Below, piece after piece: positions 20,828 to 30,375 of a stretch of 64,000 bases of DNA. The stretch covers positions 19,093 through 83,092 of the forward strand of contig JAUYNO010000067.1 of the NCBI GenBank assembly GCA_030696045.1, in the 5' to 3' direction. The stretch is from Stagnimonas sp. (lineage in GTDB: Bacteria > Pseudomonadota > Gammaproteobacteria > Nevskiales > Nevskiaceae). Under the pieces are notes generated by a model. It was not told the DNA's origin. It made no database searches and saw only the letters and a list, made by a program, of their open reading frames with translations. Every line of letters starts with the position of its first letter. Position 1 is the first letter of the stretch. A program made the translations under genes and the position numbers.

Positions 20828-20887
20828 CCGCGCCTAGTGGCGCGGCTTAAACAGTTGCTTGTGTACGCCCCGCCTCAATGGCGGGGC
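20828..20887 (-). repeat. Tandem duplicated stop-codon hairpins at the RND gene 3' end
   Basis: ccgcgcc-tagt-ggcgcgg (20828-20845) and gccccgcc-tcaat-ggcggggc (20867-20887). Confidence 0.75.
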
Positions 20888-23721
20888 TTGAACACCGGCT
20901 GCTCGCCCGGCGCCAGTTCCTTCGGCTTGAGCAGGAAGATGGCGATGGCCGGCAGCAGCAGCAGGGCGCCGAACATGTTGGCGGTGAACATGAACACCAG
21001 CAGCTTGCCCATGTCGCGCTGGAACTGCAGGCCCGACCACAGCCAGGTGGCCACGCCGAAGCCCAGGGTGATGCCGGTGAAGGCCACGGCCTTGCCGGTC
21101 ATCTTCAGGGTCTTGAAGTAGGCCTCCTTGTACTTGAAGCCACCAGCCAGCGCGTCGGCGAAGGTGGCGTAGATGTAGATGCCGTAGTCGACACCGATAC
21201 CGGCCGCCAGCGCCACCACCGGCAAGGTCGCCGTCTTCATGCCGATGTCGAGAATCGCCATCACCGCGTAGGCCATCCAGCTCACCAGCGCCAGCGGCAG
21301 CATGATCGACAGGATCGAGGTGAACTCGAAGAAGCTGAGGAACACGCAGATGGCAATGCCGAAGTAGACGATGTAGAGGATCGGCTTCTCGAGGCGGTGC
21401 ACCTCCTCGTTGGTCGCCGCCATCACGCCGACCTGGCCCGAGGCGAGCGCGAAGTTGACCGGGCAAATCTTGTCGAAGCCCTTGTGCTTCTCGTCGGCAC
21501 TGGCGATGCCGGCCTCCAGCTCCTTGACGCCTTCGTCGGCGGCGATGGCCTCGTCACCGATTCCCTTGTGCGACTTCTTCAGCTTCTCGACGTAGCGCTG
21601 CAGCGATACCTTGGCCGCGCCCAGCTCTCGCCGCGCCAGCAGCTTGTCGGCGCAGTAGGCGGCGTCGACATCCTTGTGCACCTCGAAGAATTCAGCGCCG
21701 TTCTCCTCGTTGTAGCGGCCGACTTCCTCGACCAGCCGGTGCAGGGTGGAGGCCTTGTGATCGCGGGTGAACACCATCACCGCCATCGCCGAGCAGTTGG
21801 CCGACAGCAGGCCGGAGGAGGTCGGGATCGGGGTGATCGCCTGCACCATGGTGTACTGGTTGCGCGGCAGCACCTTGTATTTCGGGCTGGCCTCGGAGAA
21901 CGCCAGGTTGACCTGTCGCGCCGCCCAGGGCAGCGAGATGGTGGACTGCACGCCTTCGGTGTTGTCCATGCGCCAGCCGAAGCGGTCGATCTGCTCCATC
22001 ACCTCGTGCTTGACGCAGGCTTCCGGCTCGGTCTCGGCGATCACCTTGATGATGTCGGTACCGATGGCGAAGTTGGCCTGCACCGCCGCCGTGTCCTTGT
22101 TGTAGCGGGAATCCGGCAGCAGTTCGGGCACGCCGGCCTGGCTGTCGCCGACCTGCAGCTCCTTGCCCTTCCACAGGCTCCAGCCGAGCAGCAGGCCGGA
22201 GATCAGGATCGCGACGATGGCGGCCTTCTTGTTGGTCATGTTCGACAGCAGATGCCAGAGCGGATCGAAGATCGCGTCGCGCTTGTCCTGCTTGTCGGCG
22301 AAGGCCTTGGTGTCGCCGATGTCGATCCAGGTCAGCCAGATCGGCATCATCACCTTGTTGGTGACGATAATGGCCACCATGCCGAGGGTGGCGTTGAGCG
22401 CCATCTCGCGGATGATGTCGATCGGAATCAGACCGATCAGGGCGAAGCCGACCACGTCGGTCATGATCGCCATGGTTCCGTAGATGGCCAGGCGGCGCCA
22501 GGTTTCCAGCGAGGCATCGAAGCTGTTGCGCTGGTTGAGCGTGATCTCGCTGACCCAGGCGTTGCAGTACTGCACGCCATGGCTGACCGACACCGCCAGG
22601 ATCAGGAACGGCACCAGGATCGCGAAGGGGTCCAGGCCCTTGCCGAACAACTTCAGCAGGCCGAACTCCCAGATCACGGCCGTGATCGAGCAGACCAGGG
22701 GCAGCAGGGCCAGCTTGAAGCTGCCGAGATAGGCCCAGAGCAGCAGCTGGGTCAGCACCAGGGTCAGCAGGAAGAAGCCGACCACCGGCACCAGCTCCTC
22801 GATGATGTCGCCGACCACCTTGGCGAAGCCGAGGATGTGGACATTGATGTCCGCGTTGTACTGCGGATTGTCGACTTCCTCGACACTGGTCTGACCGATG
22901 CCGATGGTGACGATCTCGGGGGTGTCGTCCGAGGTCGGCTGGTACTTGTAGGAGAACTTGTAGCCGCGATCCAGCGCCTTGCTGAGGAAGCCATCCGGCA
23001 GCACGAAGCGCTCGCCCACCACGGTGCCGGCCACCACTGGGCCGACATCGCCCGTGGTCTTGTAGATGTACTTCTTCGGGCTCATGAAGCGCCCGCGCAC
23101 CTTGTCTTCCAGAATGCGGGCGACAGCGCCGTAGTCGAGCTTCTCGCCGCTGACCGGATCCACCTCCAGCAACTCGGAGTAGATCATCGCGCCACGCTGG
23201 TCGTTGGTGGTGTAGCGGCCGACATGCCCACCCTTGTTCACATTGCCCTTGACCAGGCCGAACATCTCCTCGGTCGGCTGGTACTCGGCGGGAATGACGT
23301 TGCCGCCCTTGAAGCCGCCTTCCACCACCTCGACGTAGCGCACGTCGGGCGTGAACAGCGAGGACACCCGCGAGCGATCAACGCCGGGCAGGAAGAACAC
23401 CTCGTCGGTCGCCGCCTTCAGCGAGGCCAGGAAGGCCTCGTTGTAGATCTCACCCTTGCCGTCCTTGTGGATCAGCGCCACCAGCACGTTGTTGGCGGAG
23501 CCAAACTCGGCCTGGTATTGCTTGAGCACCTTCATGTAGTCGTGCTCGAGCGGGATCGACTTGTCGTAGCCCGCGTCCGGCTTCATGGTCGAGGCGACCA
23601 TCGCGAAAACCGCGGTCAGCACCAGCAGGATGCTCATGGTTACCCAGCGGCGCGCGTAGATCAGCGGCTCGATGGCCCGGAGGACCTTCTGGGACTTGGT
23701 CAGGCTTCCATTGTCGCTCAT
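20875..23721 (-). CDS. MMPL/RND family transporter
   Basis: 948 aa with two sets of TM helices and sterol-sensing/MMPL-type layout. Confidence 0.9.
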   Translation of the reverse strand: MSDNGSLTKSQKVLRAIEPLIYARRWVTMSILLVLTAVFAMVASTMKPDAGYDKSIPLEHDYMKVLKQYQAEFGSANNVLVALIHKDGKGEIYNEAFLASLKAATDEVFFLPGVDRSRVSSLFTPDVRYVEVVEGGFKGGNVIPAEYQPTEEMFGLVKGNVNKGGHVGRYTTNDQRGAMIYSELLEVDPVSGEKLDYGAVARILEDKVRGRFMSPKKYIYKTTGDVGPVVAGTVVGERFVLPDGFLSKALDRGYKFSYKYQPTSDDTPEIVTIGIGQTSVEEVDNPQYNADINVHILGFAKVVGDIIEELVPVVGFFLLTLVLTQLLLWAYLGSFKLALLPLVCSITAVIWEFGLLKLFGKGLDPFAILVPFLILAVSVSHGVQYCNAWVSEITLNQRNSFDASLETWRRLAIYGTMAIMTDVVGFALIGLIPIDIIREMALNATLGMVAIIVTNKVMMPIWLTWIDIGDTKAFADKQDKRDAIFDPLWHLLSNMTNKKAAIVAILISGLLLGWSLWKGKELQVGDSQAGVPELLPDSRYNKDTAAVQANFAIGTDIIKVIAETEPEACVKHEVMEQIDRFGWRMDNTEGVQSTISLPWAARQVNLAFSEASPKYKVLPRNQYTMVQAITPIPTSSGLLSANCSAMAVMVFTRDHKASTLHRLVEEVGRYNEENGAEFFEVHKDVDAAYCADKLLARRELGAAKVSLQRYVEKLKKSHKGIGDEAIAADEGVKELEAGIASADEKHKGFDKICPVNFALASGQVGVMAATNEEVHRLEKPILYIVYFGIAICVFLSFFEFTSILSIMLPLALVSWMAYAVMAILDIGMKTATLPVVALAAGIGVDYGIYIYATFADALAGGFKYKEAYFKTLKMTGKAVAFTGITLGFGVATWLWSGLQFQRDMGKLLVFMFTANMFGALLLLPAIAIFLLKPKELAPGEQPVFKPRH

Positions 23722-23824
23722 GGATCAAAACTCCCCTCTGCTGCGCGCTGCTGACTAGAAGCGCTGTGTGGTTCGCTGCCGCAACCGCATGGTTGTAGGT
23801 GTGACTCGCCAGCCGAGATCTCGG

Positions 23825-24892
23825 CTAGTTGATCCGTAAGGCCTGCACGCCCTGCTCGCCCACCACCACCAGCCGGCCGGCCCAGACGTGGGCGGAGGCG
23901 AAGCTGCCGGTCACTTCCTTGTCGGTGGTGTTGCCGTTGGCATCGGTCTGCGGCCGGGTCACCACCAGCGCGCTGACGCCGCCGGAGCTGTCCAGGCGCA
24001 GCACCTTGCCGGCGAGGCCGACCAGGGCGACGCCGCCATCGGGCAGCGCGGTACCGCCGAAGAAGGAAGACACGGTGTTGACGTTGATCTGGGTCCAGAC
24101 GCCGGCCGCGACGTCGTCGCTGCGGTAGACGTTGCCGCGCAGACCGAAAATCAGCGCTCCCTTGTCGCCGACGGCGATGGCGCCGTAGAGCGAACCGTCG
24201 TAGGGCGAGACCAGCTTTTCCCAGTTGCTGCCGCCGTCAGTGGACAGGCCGGCGGTCCCTTGCTCTCCGACCACCAGCAGGCTGCCATTGCCCAGCTTGG
24301 CGATGCCATTGAGGTGCAACTCCTCTTCCCGGATCGCCGGCGCATTCACCTCGTTCCAGGTGGAGCCACCATCGCTGGTGCGGTACATCAGGCCGTAGGC
24401 GCCGAGCGCGATGACGTTGTCGGCATCGAGCGCGAGCACGCTCAGGAAAGGCTTTTCCAACTCCGGCTGAAAATTCTGCAGCAGCCAGGTCTTGCCGCCA
24501 TCGCTGGTCTTCAGGATCACCGCGTCGTGACCAACGGCGTAGCCGATGTTCTCGTCCGCGAAGGCGATGCCGGTCAGCGCCGAACGCGATGGTGTCTGTA
24601 CCTGGGCCCAGTCGCGGGCATTGTTGGAAACCAGCACCGTGCCGCGGTCGCCGACGGCGAACAGGTGCTTGCCGGAGGTGGTTACATCCAGCAACAGACC
24701 GCGATAGGCCAGCCGGGAAAGTTCGGACGGACGCGGCTTGACCGGCGGAGTGGCGGCTTCGGGGGCGGCCACCTCTTCGGCGGGGACCTCCGCCTCGGCA
24801 GCGACCTCGTCCTGCGCGATCAGCGCCCCAGCAAAGGAGGACAGAACCAAGCCGGCCAGCATGGTCAGCTTCAGCGAATCCCGCTTCTTCAT
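23825..24892 (-). CDS. Ycf48/Hcf136-like BNR beta-propeller exported protein
   Basis: Signal peptide; repeats such as YAVGHDAVILKTSDGGKTW, YGLMYRTSDGGSTW, GEQGTAGLSTDGGSNW. Confidence 0.85.
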   Translation of the reverse strand: MKKRDSLKLTMLAGLVLSSFAGALIAQDEVAAEAEVPAEEVAAPEAATPPVKPRPSELSRLAYRGLLLDVTTSGKHLFAVGDRGTVLVSNNARDWAQVQTPSRSALTGIAFADENIGYAVGHDAVILKTSDGGKTWLLQNFQPELEKPFLSVLALDADNVIALGAYGLMYRTSDGGSTWNEVNAPAIREEELHLNGIAKLGNGSLLVVGEQGTAGLSTDGGSNWEKLVSPYDGSLYGAIAVGDKGALIFGLRGNVYRSDDVAAGVWTQINVNTVSSFFGGTALPDGGVALVGLAGKVLRLDSSGGVSALVVTRPQTDANGNTTDKEVTGSFASAHVWAGRLVVVGEQGVQALRIN

Positions 24893-25056
24893 GTGTTCAC
24901 CTTATCTTGATGAATGCCCTCGGCCACTCGCCGAGGTCTCCTCCCAGCAAATCCTGCCTGAGGCGGATTCGAGGGGAATGCTACACGCTCGATTGCCGGC
25001 GCGCGCGCCCCCCGCCCCAAAAAATGCGTGGGCGGGATGCGCGCTTCCGGAGCGGC

Positions 25057-27330
25057 CTAGAACAGATAGCCCAGTGACAGGAACATGTTGTCGCGATCAC
25101 GCAGCGAGTCACGAATGCCGCCACCGGTGAACCAGGTGTAGCGGAGTTCGCCGATGAAGCGCGACAGGTAGTCGACCCGGACTCCGGAGAGGATCTGTTT
25201 GCGCCCTTCGACGAAATTCTGCCCGAGTCCCGGGCCCACGCCCTCGACGTCGTGGAAGAAGGTGTTGAGGAACTCGACGTTGGCACCCATGAACGCGTTC
25301 TCGTAGCGCATCAGGGTCACCAGTCGATAGCCGTAGGAATCGGCGGTGCCGAAGCCGCCCCGGTCGTACCAGGCGGTGGGGTTCTGGCGCACGGTGGTGC
25401 CGCCGTCGGTGCTGCTGGTCGAGGGATCGTTCGGATTGGTGCGCACGTCGCGCGGATTGATGCCGACGCTGCCGTCGGCGCCGCTGGAGATATGGGTGTC
25501 GGTGCCGGCACCGTTGAACTGCAGCTCACCCAGGCCCGGCATGTCGAAGACATGGGTATGTCCCATCTCCAGCAGCAGGGTGATCTGCGAGGCGCCCATT
25601 GGGTTGTCGCCGCCGATGGTCTTCAGGATGTTCAGATTGGCCTGGCCGATCTTCATCGGCTCCCAGCCGCGCACATAACTGCCGGCGGTCGGCACTTCGC
25701 CGCGGTAGTTGGTAGCGATGAAGTCGGGCACTGCGGAGCGCCGCCCTGGCAGCACGGCAATACCCAGATCCAGATCCTGGGCCGGGAAGGCCGGCTGCAG
25801 GATGGCGAACACCAGGTCGGTGGAATGCACCTGGATCGGCAGGTTGGGGCGATACACGTACTCGCCCGAGACCGCGAAGTCGCCCAGCGTGGTGTTGAAC
25901 GAGGTGCCGAACATGCGGATGTTTTCCGGATACTCGATGAACAGCTTGGCGGTATCCAGCGGCAGTGGTTCGCGCGGCAGCGCCAGCTGCGCATTGCCAG
26001 CCGCCAGCGCCGGCAGGGTGCCGGTGAGGAACTGCGCCATGGCCGCCGGGTCATTCGGGTCCAGCGCACCGCAGCTCACCGCGATGGAGACAATGGTGGC
26101 GGCCTGATTGGCGCCCGGCTCGGCGGGCAGGCAGGTGTCGTCAGCGGCAATGCCGGACACGCTGGGAACGCGGGCGTGGTAGTTGGCAAAGTAGAACGAC
26201 AGCTCGGTGCCGTTGTTGAAATTCTCCAGGAAGCCTTTCAGGGCGAAACCGTACTGCCCGCCGTCCTGCGGGCGCCGACGCTTCTCCTCGGCATGGTCGA
26301 CCAGCAGGGTGCGGCTGGAGCGCGAGCCCAGCACGAAGGCGGGGTCGTCGGAATTGCGTGCCGGCTCATAGAACTGACCCGGATCCTCCGGCGCCTTGGC
26401 GAACGACAGCATGGCGTAGTCGCCGCCCTCGCCGACGATATCGGAGGTGGAGAAGTAGCTACCGACCGGATCGGCGATCACCGGCTTCCACTGGTACTGG
26501 TAGAAGGCCTGGAAGCCGAGACTGTCGATGACATCGCCTTCCAGCAGCAGCATGCCGACCGGCTGCGACAGCTCTTTTAGGTCGAATCCCGGCACCCGCA
26601 GGATGGCCTGGTCGGCCGGATTGATGGCGTTCAGCGAGTTCGGCAGCAGGAAGGCGCTCTCGCCCCAGTTCAGCACCTGGTTGCCGAGCTTGACGTTGAA
26701 GGCACGATCTCCGAGATCGAACTTGCGGCTGACGAAATAGTCGAGGAACTTGAGCCGGGCGCCCGTCAGCTCGCGGACATCGCTCGGCAAGCCGGTGCGC
26801 TCCGGTTGCGCCGTGCTGTCCGGGTGCCGCTCCTTCATGTTGGCGTACTGGACATCGAAGTAGCCGGTGGCGCGGGTGAAGAAATTGAACTCGCCGAGCG
26901 AGAAGGACAGGTCGGAGGTCATCTTGCTGGCCGCCGCGACGACGTCGTACTTGTCGAAATTGAGATTGCCGTTGTCGCCATTGGGCGAGAACGACCCGGG
27001 CTGGGCCACGAAGAATTCGTTGGCGTTCTGGCCGTTGGTCATCTCCGCCGGGTTGCAGGTATTGCCGGCGTAGGAGCGGTCGTCGCTGTTGTAGCTGCCG
27101 GCATCACGGCTGACGCAGACACCCGGGTTGAGCGAGGACTTGCCGATCAGGGTGCCGTCGCGATCCTGCATGCGCAGCAGGGCGCCGACCGTGGCCAGGT
27201 TCTCGAGCTTGATCGCGGTGCCCGCCAGCTCGAACTCCAGGGCACTGGCGGGGGCCGCCACCGCCAGCCAGACCGCGAATCCTGATATCAGCCGTCGGCG
27301 CAGACGGGGGGCGGTCCGGGGGCAATTCAT
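25057..27330 (-). CDS. DUF1302 family outer-membrane protein
   Basis: Signal peptide, LNWGESAFLLPNSLNAINP-type motif, beta-rich, C-terminal LFLSLGYLF. Confidence 0.85.
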   Translation of the reverse strand: MNCPRTAPRLRRRLISGFAVWLAVAAPASALEFELAGTAIKLENLATVGALLRMQDRDGTLIGKSSLNPGVCVSRDAGSYNSDDRSYAGNTCNPAEMTNGQNANEFFVAQPGSFSPNGDNGNLNFDKYDVVAAASKMTSDLSFSLGEFNFFTRATGYFDVQYANMKERHPDSTAQPERTGLPSDVRELTGARLKFLDYFVSRKFDLGDRAFNVKLGNQVLNWGESAFLLPNSLNAINPADQAILRVPGFDLKELSQPVGMLLLEGDVIDSLGFQAFYQYQWKPVIADPVGSYFSTSDIVGEGGDYAMLSFAKAPEDPGQFYEPARNSDDPAFVLGSRSSRTLLVDHAEEKRRRPQDGGQYGFALKGFLENFNNGTELSFYFANYHARVPSVSGIAADDTCLPAEPGANQAATIVSIAVSCGALDPNDPAAMAQFLTGTLPALAAGNAQLALPREPLPLDTAKLFIEYPENIRMFGTSFNTTLGDFAVSGEYVYRPNLPIQVHSTDLVFAILQPAFPAQDLDLGIAVLPGRRSAVPDFIATNYRGEVPTAGSYVRGWEPMKIGQANLNILKTIGGDNPMGASQITLLLEMGHTHVFDMPGLGELQFNGAGTDTHISSGADGSVGINPRDVRTNPNDPSTSSTDGGTTVRQNPTAWYDRGGFGTADSYGYRLVTLMRYENAFMGANVEFLNTFFHDVEGVGPGLGQNFVEGRKQILSGVRVDYLSRFIGELRYTWFTGGGIRDSLRDRDNMFLSLGYLF

Positions 27331-27510
27331 GCGGTCTCTCTCCAATGCGGAACAGTCGTTGTATTTGTGTCGCCAGCAGCGCTGGTCGTGACCCTAACGT
27401 CAGGTCCGTGCCGGACCGTGGCGGACGGCCAAGGGCTTCAAGGCCGCATGCTGCAAGCGCTGTGATCAGTGGCTTTGTATCAAACGGGTCCGGCCGCACG
27501 CAAGGAAAAA

Positions 27511-28257
27511 TCAAACTCCCGACGCTTTCCAGATCAGGCAGGCCATGCGGCCGCAGACGCCATCGCGCCGGTGCGAATAGAACCGGGCGCGGTCGGAATA
27601 GGTGCAGAGCCCGCCGCCGCTGACCTCGGCCAGGCCCAGCCGGCGCAGGCGTGCGCGTGCCAGGCCGAACAGGTCGGCGCGCCAGCGCTCGCCATCGACG
27701 CGGAAGTGGCCGGCATCGTCGGCGGCCTCGGCCAGGAAGGCGGCGCGCACCTCCTCGCCGACCTGAAACGCGGCGGGGCCGATTGCCGGCCCCAGCCAGG
27801 CCCGCAGCGAAGCTGGCGGCACCGGCAGCGCGCGGACGGTCGCCTCCAGCACGCCCTCGGCCAGGCCGCGCCAGCCGGCATGCGCTGCTGCCACGTAGCG
27901 GCCGTCCGCAGAAGCGAACAGTACCGGCAGGCAATCGGCGGTCAGCACCGCGCAGGGCAGTCCCACTGCCTCGGTCCAGCAGGCATCGGCAACCAGTCCA
28001 CCGGCGGTATCCGGATGCAATTGCACGACTTGCTGGCCATGCACCTGCCGCAGCCAGGGCGGCGATGCCGGCAGTCCGGCTTCGGCGAGCAGGCGACGGC
28101 GATTTTCGGCGACGGCGGCAGGGTCGTCGCCGACATGGTCACCCAGATTGAGCTGCCCGTAGGGCGCCCGGCTGACCCCACCGATACGGGTACTGAACCG
28201 CGCTTGCACCCCGGCCGGCAGTCCCGGCCAGTCGGGCGTCAGCAAGATTCCGCTCAC
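27511..28257 (-). CDS. pgeF: YfiH/PgeF family (laccase-domain purine nucleoside phosphorylase)
   Basis: STRIGGVSRAPYGQLNLG, AVLTADCLPVLF, AHAGWRGLAEGVLE; downstream of rluD. Confidence 0.93.
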   Translation of the reverse strand: MSGILLTPDWPGLPAGVQARFSTRIGGVSRAPYGQLNLGDHVGDDPAAVAENRRRLLAEAGLPASPPWLRQVHGQQVVQLHPDTAGGLVADACWTEAVGLPCAVLTADCLPVLFASADGRYVAAAHAGWRGLAEGVLEATVRALPVPPASLRAWLGPAIGPAAFQVGEEVRAAFLAEAADDAGHFRVDGERWRADLFGLARARLRRLGLAEVSGGGLCTYSDRARFYSHRRDGVCGRMACLIWKASGV

Positions 28258-29249
28258 CCCGGCGATTCCCGCCGCAACTGCGCCAGCAGCGCCTCGAAGT
28301 CGGCCGGTCGCGGCGCCTCGAAACTGAGGAACTCGCCGCTCACCGGGTGCCGGAACCCGAGCCGCGCGGCGTGCAGGGCCTGGCGGCCAAGGCCGGCGAC
28401 CGCCGCCCGCAGCGCCGCGCTGGCACCGCGCGCGCGGAAACTCTCGCCACCGTAGACCGGATCGCCGGTCACCGGATGCTTGATGTGCGCGAAATGCACG
28501 CGGATCTGGTGGGTGCGTCCGGTTTCCAGCTGCACCCGCAGCAGGCTGTGCCAGGCAAAGCGCTCGGCGACCTGAAAATGAGTGACCGCCGGCCGGCCGC
28601 CGACGATCACCGCGCGCTTGATGCGGTCGCGCGGATGGCGTCCCAGCGGGGCGTCGACCGTGCCGCCGGTCACCAGGCTGCCGTTGACCAGGGCGTCGTA
28701 CTCGCGACGGATCTCGCGCCGCGCCATCGCCGCGGTCAGGGCGGTGTGCGCGGCCTCGTCCAGCGCCACCACCATCAGCCCGGTGGTGTTCTTGTCGAGC
28801 CGGTGGATCAGGCCGGCCCGGGGCACCCGCGCGGTCTGGGGGTAGTGGTGCAGCAGGGCGTTCTGCACGGTGCCATCGGGGGCGCCGGCACCCGGATGCA
28901 CGGTGAAGCCGGCTGGCTTGTTGATGACCAGCAGATGGGCGTCGGCATAGACCACGGCCAGGGCCAGATCCTGTGCTCGTGCCGCCGTCTCCTGCTGGGC
29001 TTCCGGCTCCAACCGCAGCTGATCGCCGGCCGCCACCGGCTGCCGGGGCCGGTCGCAGGGGCTGCCGTTGAGCCGGAGCCGGCCGGCTTCGATCCAGGTT
29101 TTCAGCCGCATCCGCGAATAGTCGGGGAAGTAGTGGGCGCAGGCGGCGTCGAGCCGGGCGCCCTCGTGCGCCGCCTCGACCTCGGCCAGCAGCGTGCTGC
29201 TCGCGGGCTTGGGCTCGGGGCTATACTGCTGGTCGGTTTTCTTGCCCAT
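28254..29249 (-). CDS. rluD: 23S rRNA pseudouridine(1911/1915/1917) synthase
   Basis: S4 domain, RAGLIHRLDKNTTGLMVVA; divergent from bamD. Confidence 0.95.
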   Translation of the reverse strand: MGKKTDQQYSPEPKPASSTLLAEVEAAHEGARLDAACAHYFPDYSRMRLKTWIEAGRLRLNGSPCDRPRQPVAAGDQLRLEPEAQQETAARAQDLALAVVYADAHLLVINKPAGFTVHPGAGAPDGTVQNALLHHYPQTARVPRAGLIHRLDKNTTGLMVVALDEAAHTALTAAMARREIRREYDALVNGSLVTGGTVDAPLGRHPRDRIKRAVIVGGRPAVTHFQVAERFAWHSLLRVQLETGRTHQIRVHFAHIKHPVTGDPVYGGESFRARGASAALRAAVAGLGRQALHAARLGFRHPVSGEFLSFEAPRPADFEALLAQLRRESPG

Positions 29250-29262
29250 CCACGCGTCGCCT

Positions 29263-30336
29263 ATGAAATCGTCTTTCGCCCCCAAGCTGGCAGTGGCCAC
29301 GTTTGCGTCCCTGCTGCTGTTGGCGGGCTGTAGCTCCGACGGCAAGCGCGACGGAAGCAAGCCGAAGAATCCGTTCAAGGACCGCGAGACCCGCGACCTG
29401 CTCGGCCGCAGCCAGGTCAGCGAACGTGAGCTGAAGCTGGAAGCCGACCAATTGTACCGTCTGGCCCGCGACTCCCTGGAATCAGGCGACTACGCCGAGG
29501 CGCAGCTGCGCTACGACGCGCTGGTCGAGCGCTACCCTTTCACCGACCACGCGGTGCAGGCGGAGCTGGAAAAAATCTACGCCCTGCACAAGGAGTACAA
29601 GCCGGACGAGGCCCTGCAGGCCGCCGACCGCTTTCTGCGCGAGCACCCGCGCCATCCGCGCGCCGACTACGTGCAGTACCTGAAAGGCGTTATCAATGCC
29701 GAGCGCGATGCCGGCCTGCTGTCGGCGCTGCCGCTCGACAACAGCAAGGAAGACGTCAGCAATTCCCGCAAGGCCTACGACGAGTTCTCGCTGCTGCTGC
29801 AAAAATATCCCTCGTCGCGCTACAACCAGGACGCCAGCGCCCGCATGGTGGCGCTGCGCAACCGCATCGCCGCCAACGAGATGCACGTGGTCCGCTACTA
29901 CGTGCGGCGCGGCGCCTATCTCGCCGCCGCCAAGCGCGCCGAGCAGATCATTGCTCAATACCCGGGCGCACCGGCCACGCTGGAAGCGCTCAAGACCCTG
30001 CAGAAAAGCTACACCGAGCTGGGCCTGAAGCAGCAGGCCGAGGATGCGGCCCGCATCCTGGCCGCGCGCGCCGGTGGCACGACGGCGACCGTGGAAGCGA
30101 CGGCGGTGAAGACCGCCACGGCGACTCCGCCGGCGGCGGGCGATAGCGGACTCACGCTGGGTGGCTCGAAGCTCTTGGTCAGCATCAACACCGGCGAAGA
30201 GGAGCCCGCCGCGTCCACGGCCGCCAAGGTCGAAGCGCCGGTCGAAAAGTCCGCCGAGCCGCGCGGCTTCTTCACCCGCGTGGTCGACTTCTTCTCTTTC
30301 CTCGATCCGGACCGCGAGGACGAAAAGGCCAAATAG
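29263..30336 (+). CDS. bamD: Outer membrane assembly lipoprotein BamD
   Basis: Lipobox LLLLAGCSS, TPR region; extended low-complexity C-terminus. Confidence 0.93.
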   Translation: MKSSFAPKLAVATFASLLLLAGCSSDGKRDGSKPKNPFKDRETRDLLGRSQVSERELKLEADQLYRLARDSLESGDYAEAQLRYDALVERYPFTDHAVQAELEKIYALHKEYKPDEALQAADRFLREHPRHPRADYVQYLKGVINAERDAGLLSALPLDNSKEDVSNSRKAYDEFSLLLQKYPSSRYNQDASARMVALRNRIAANEMHVVRYYVRRGAYLAAAKRAEQIIAQYPGAPATLEALKTLQKSYTELGLKQQAEDAARILAARAGGTTATVEATAVKTATATPPAAGDSGLTLGGSKLLVSINTGEEEPAASTAAKVEAPVEKSAEPRGFFTRVVDFFSFLDPDREDEKAK

Positions 30337-30343
30337 GCCGCAT

Positions 30344-30374
30344 CGAAAAAGCCGCGCACCGCGCGGCTTTTTCG
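30344..30374 (+). terminator. Rho-independent terminator after bamD (bidirectional)
   Basis: cgaaaaagccgcgcaccgcgcggctttttcg. Confidence 0.9.
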
Positions 30375-30375
30375 T

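Noticed and set aside
20878-23754. 958-aa plus-strand ORF
   Set aside because: Exact antisense shadow of the RND transporter
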